This document shows, piece by piece, positions 21,058-21,075 of a DNA stretch of 21,075 nt. The translations under genes and the position numbers were made by a program. The DNA is from JACCRE01 sp049790855 (GTDB lineage Bacteria > Planctomycetota > Planctomycetia > Planctomycetales > Planctomycetaceae): positions 1 to 21,075 of the forward strand of contig JBAQZJ010000563.1 of NCBI GenBank assembly GCA_049790855.1, written 5' to 3'. The first letter of the stretch is position 1, and each line of letters begins with the position of its first letter. Under the pieces are notes generated by a model. It did not search any database. It was not told the origin of the DNA and worked only from the letters and a program-made list of their open reading frames with translations.

Positions 21058-21075
21058 GCTAACATTCAAGTACTC

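Noticed and set aside
1..21075. CRISPR arrays, tRNA genes, rRNA genes and prophage genes
   Set aside because: No regularly spaced direct repeats, cloverleaf-like segments, rRNA sequence or phage structural genes were found on reading both strands.

Overview
The window is about 21 kb of GC-rich bacterial chromosome. It looks like a planctomycete, although that placement is inference and no marker gene was compared. The reasons are: a disordered division and cell-wall cluster with rsmH, a LysM protein, an ftsL-like gene and ftsI together but murD on the opposite strand; exported proteins with low-complexity Asp-Pro-Phe linkers; a secreted HEAT-repeat protein; a hemX-like gene overlapping hemA; and intergenic spaces full of palindromic dispersed repeats. 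Codon use is strongly biased to G/C in third positions, so long open frames also appear antisense to real genes and were discarded.

Layout. 41-1306 (-): lysA, diaminopimelate decarboxylase. 1688-4060 (+): a secreted 790-residue HEAT-type protein with an embedded degenerate receiver domain, ending at a clear intrinsic terminator. 4440-5489 (+): a sigma-54 activator with no sensory domain and a variant GAFTGA loop. 5658-6260 (-): an unrecognised membrane protein. 6966-9151 (+): hemX-like gene and hemA, overlapping by ATGA, for the first committed step of tetrapyrrole synthesis. 9398-9892 (-): a four-helix membrane protein resembling DUF4149/TMEM205. 9959-11017 (-): queA, for queuosine in tRNA. 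11036-12226 (+): a GT4 glycosyltransferase with a TTG start, divergent from queA with only 18 bases between start codons. 12227-12824: a gene-free space with a promoter-like site, several hairpins and a strong terminator, possibly a small RNA locus.

12825-17458 (+) is a division and wall cluster: rsmH, a LysM-anchored membrane protein with eight DPF-type motifs, an ftsL-like gene and ftsI. One base after the ftsI stop lies a 638-bp internally deleted IS630-type element (17461-18098) with recognisable inverted ends and a TA duplication. Beyond it, on the opposite strand, murD (19425-20951) and gltS (18193-19428) overlap by ATGA. MurD adds D-glutamate to the peptidoglycan precursor and GltS-family proteins import glutamate, so the pair makes biochemical sense.

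No complete, obviously new multigene system was found. The items most worth following are the exported pseudo-receiver/HEAT protein, the DPF-repeat LysM protein inside the division cluster, the murD-gltS coupling, the possible RNA gene upstream of rsmH, and the families of palindromic repeats, one of which sits just before the murD start codon.
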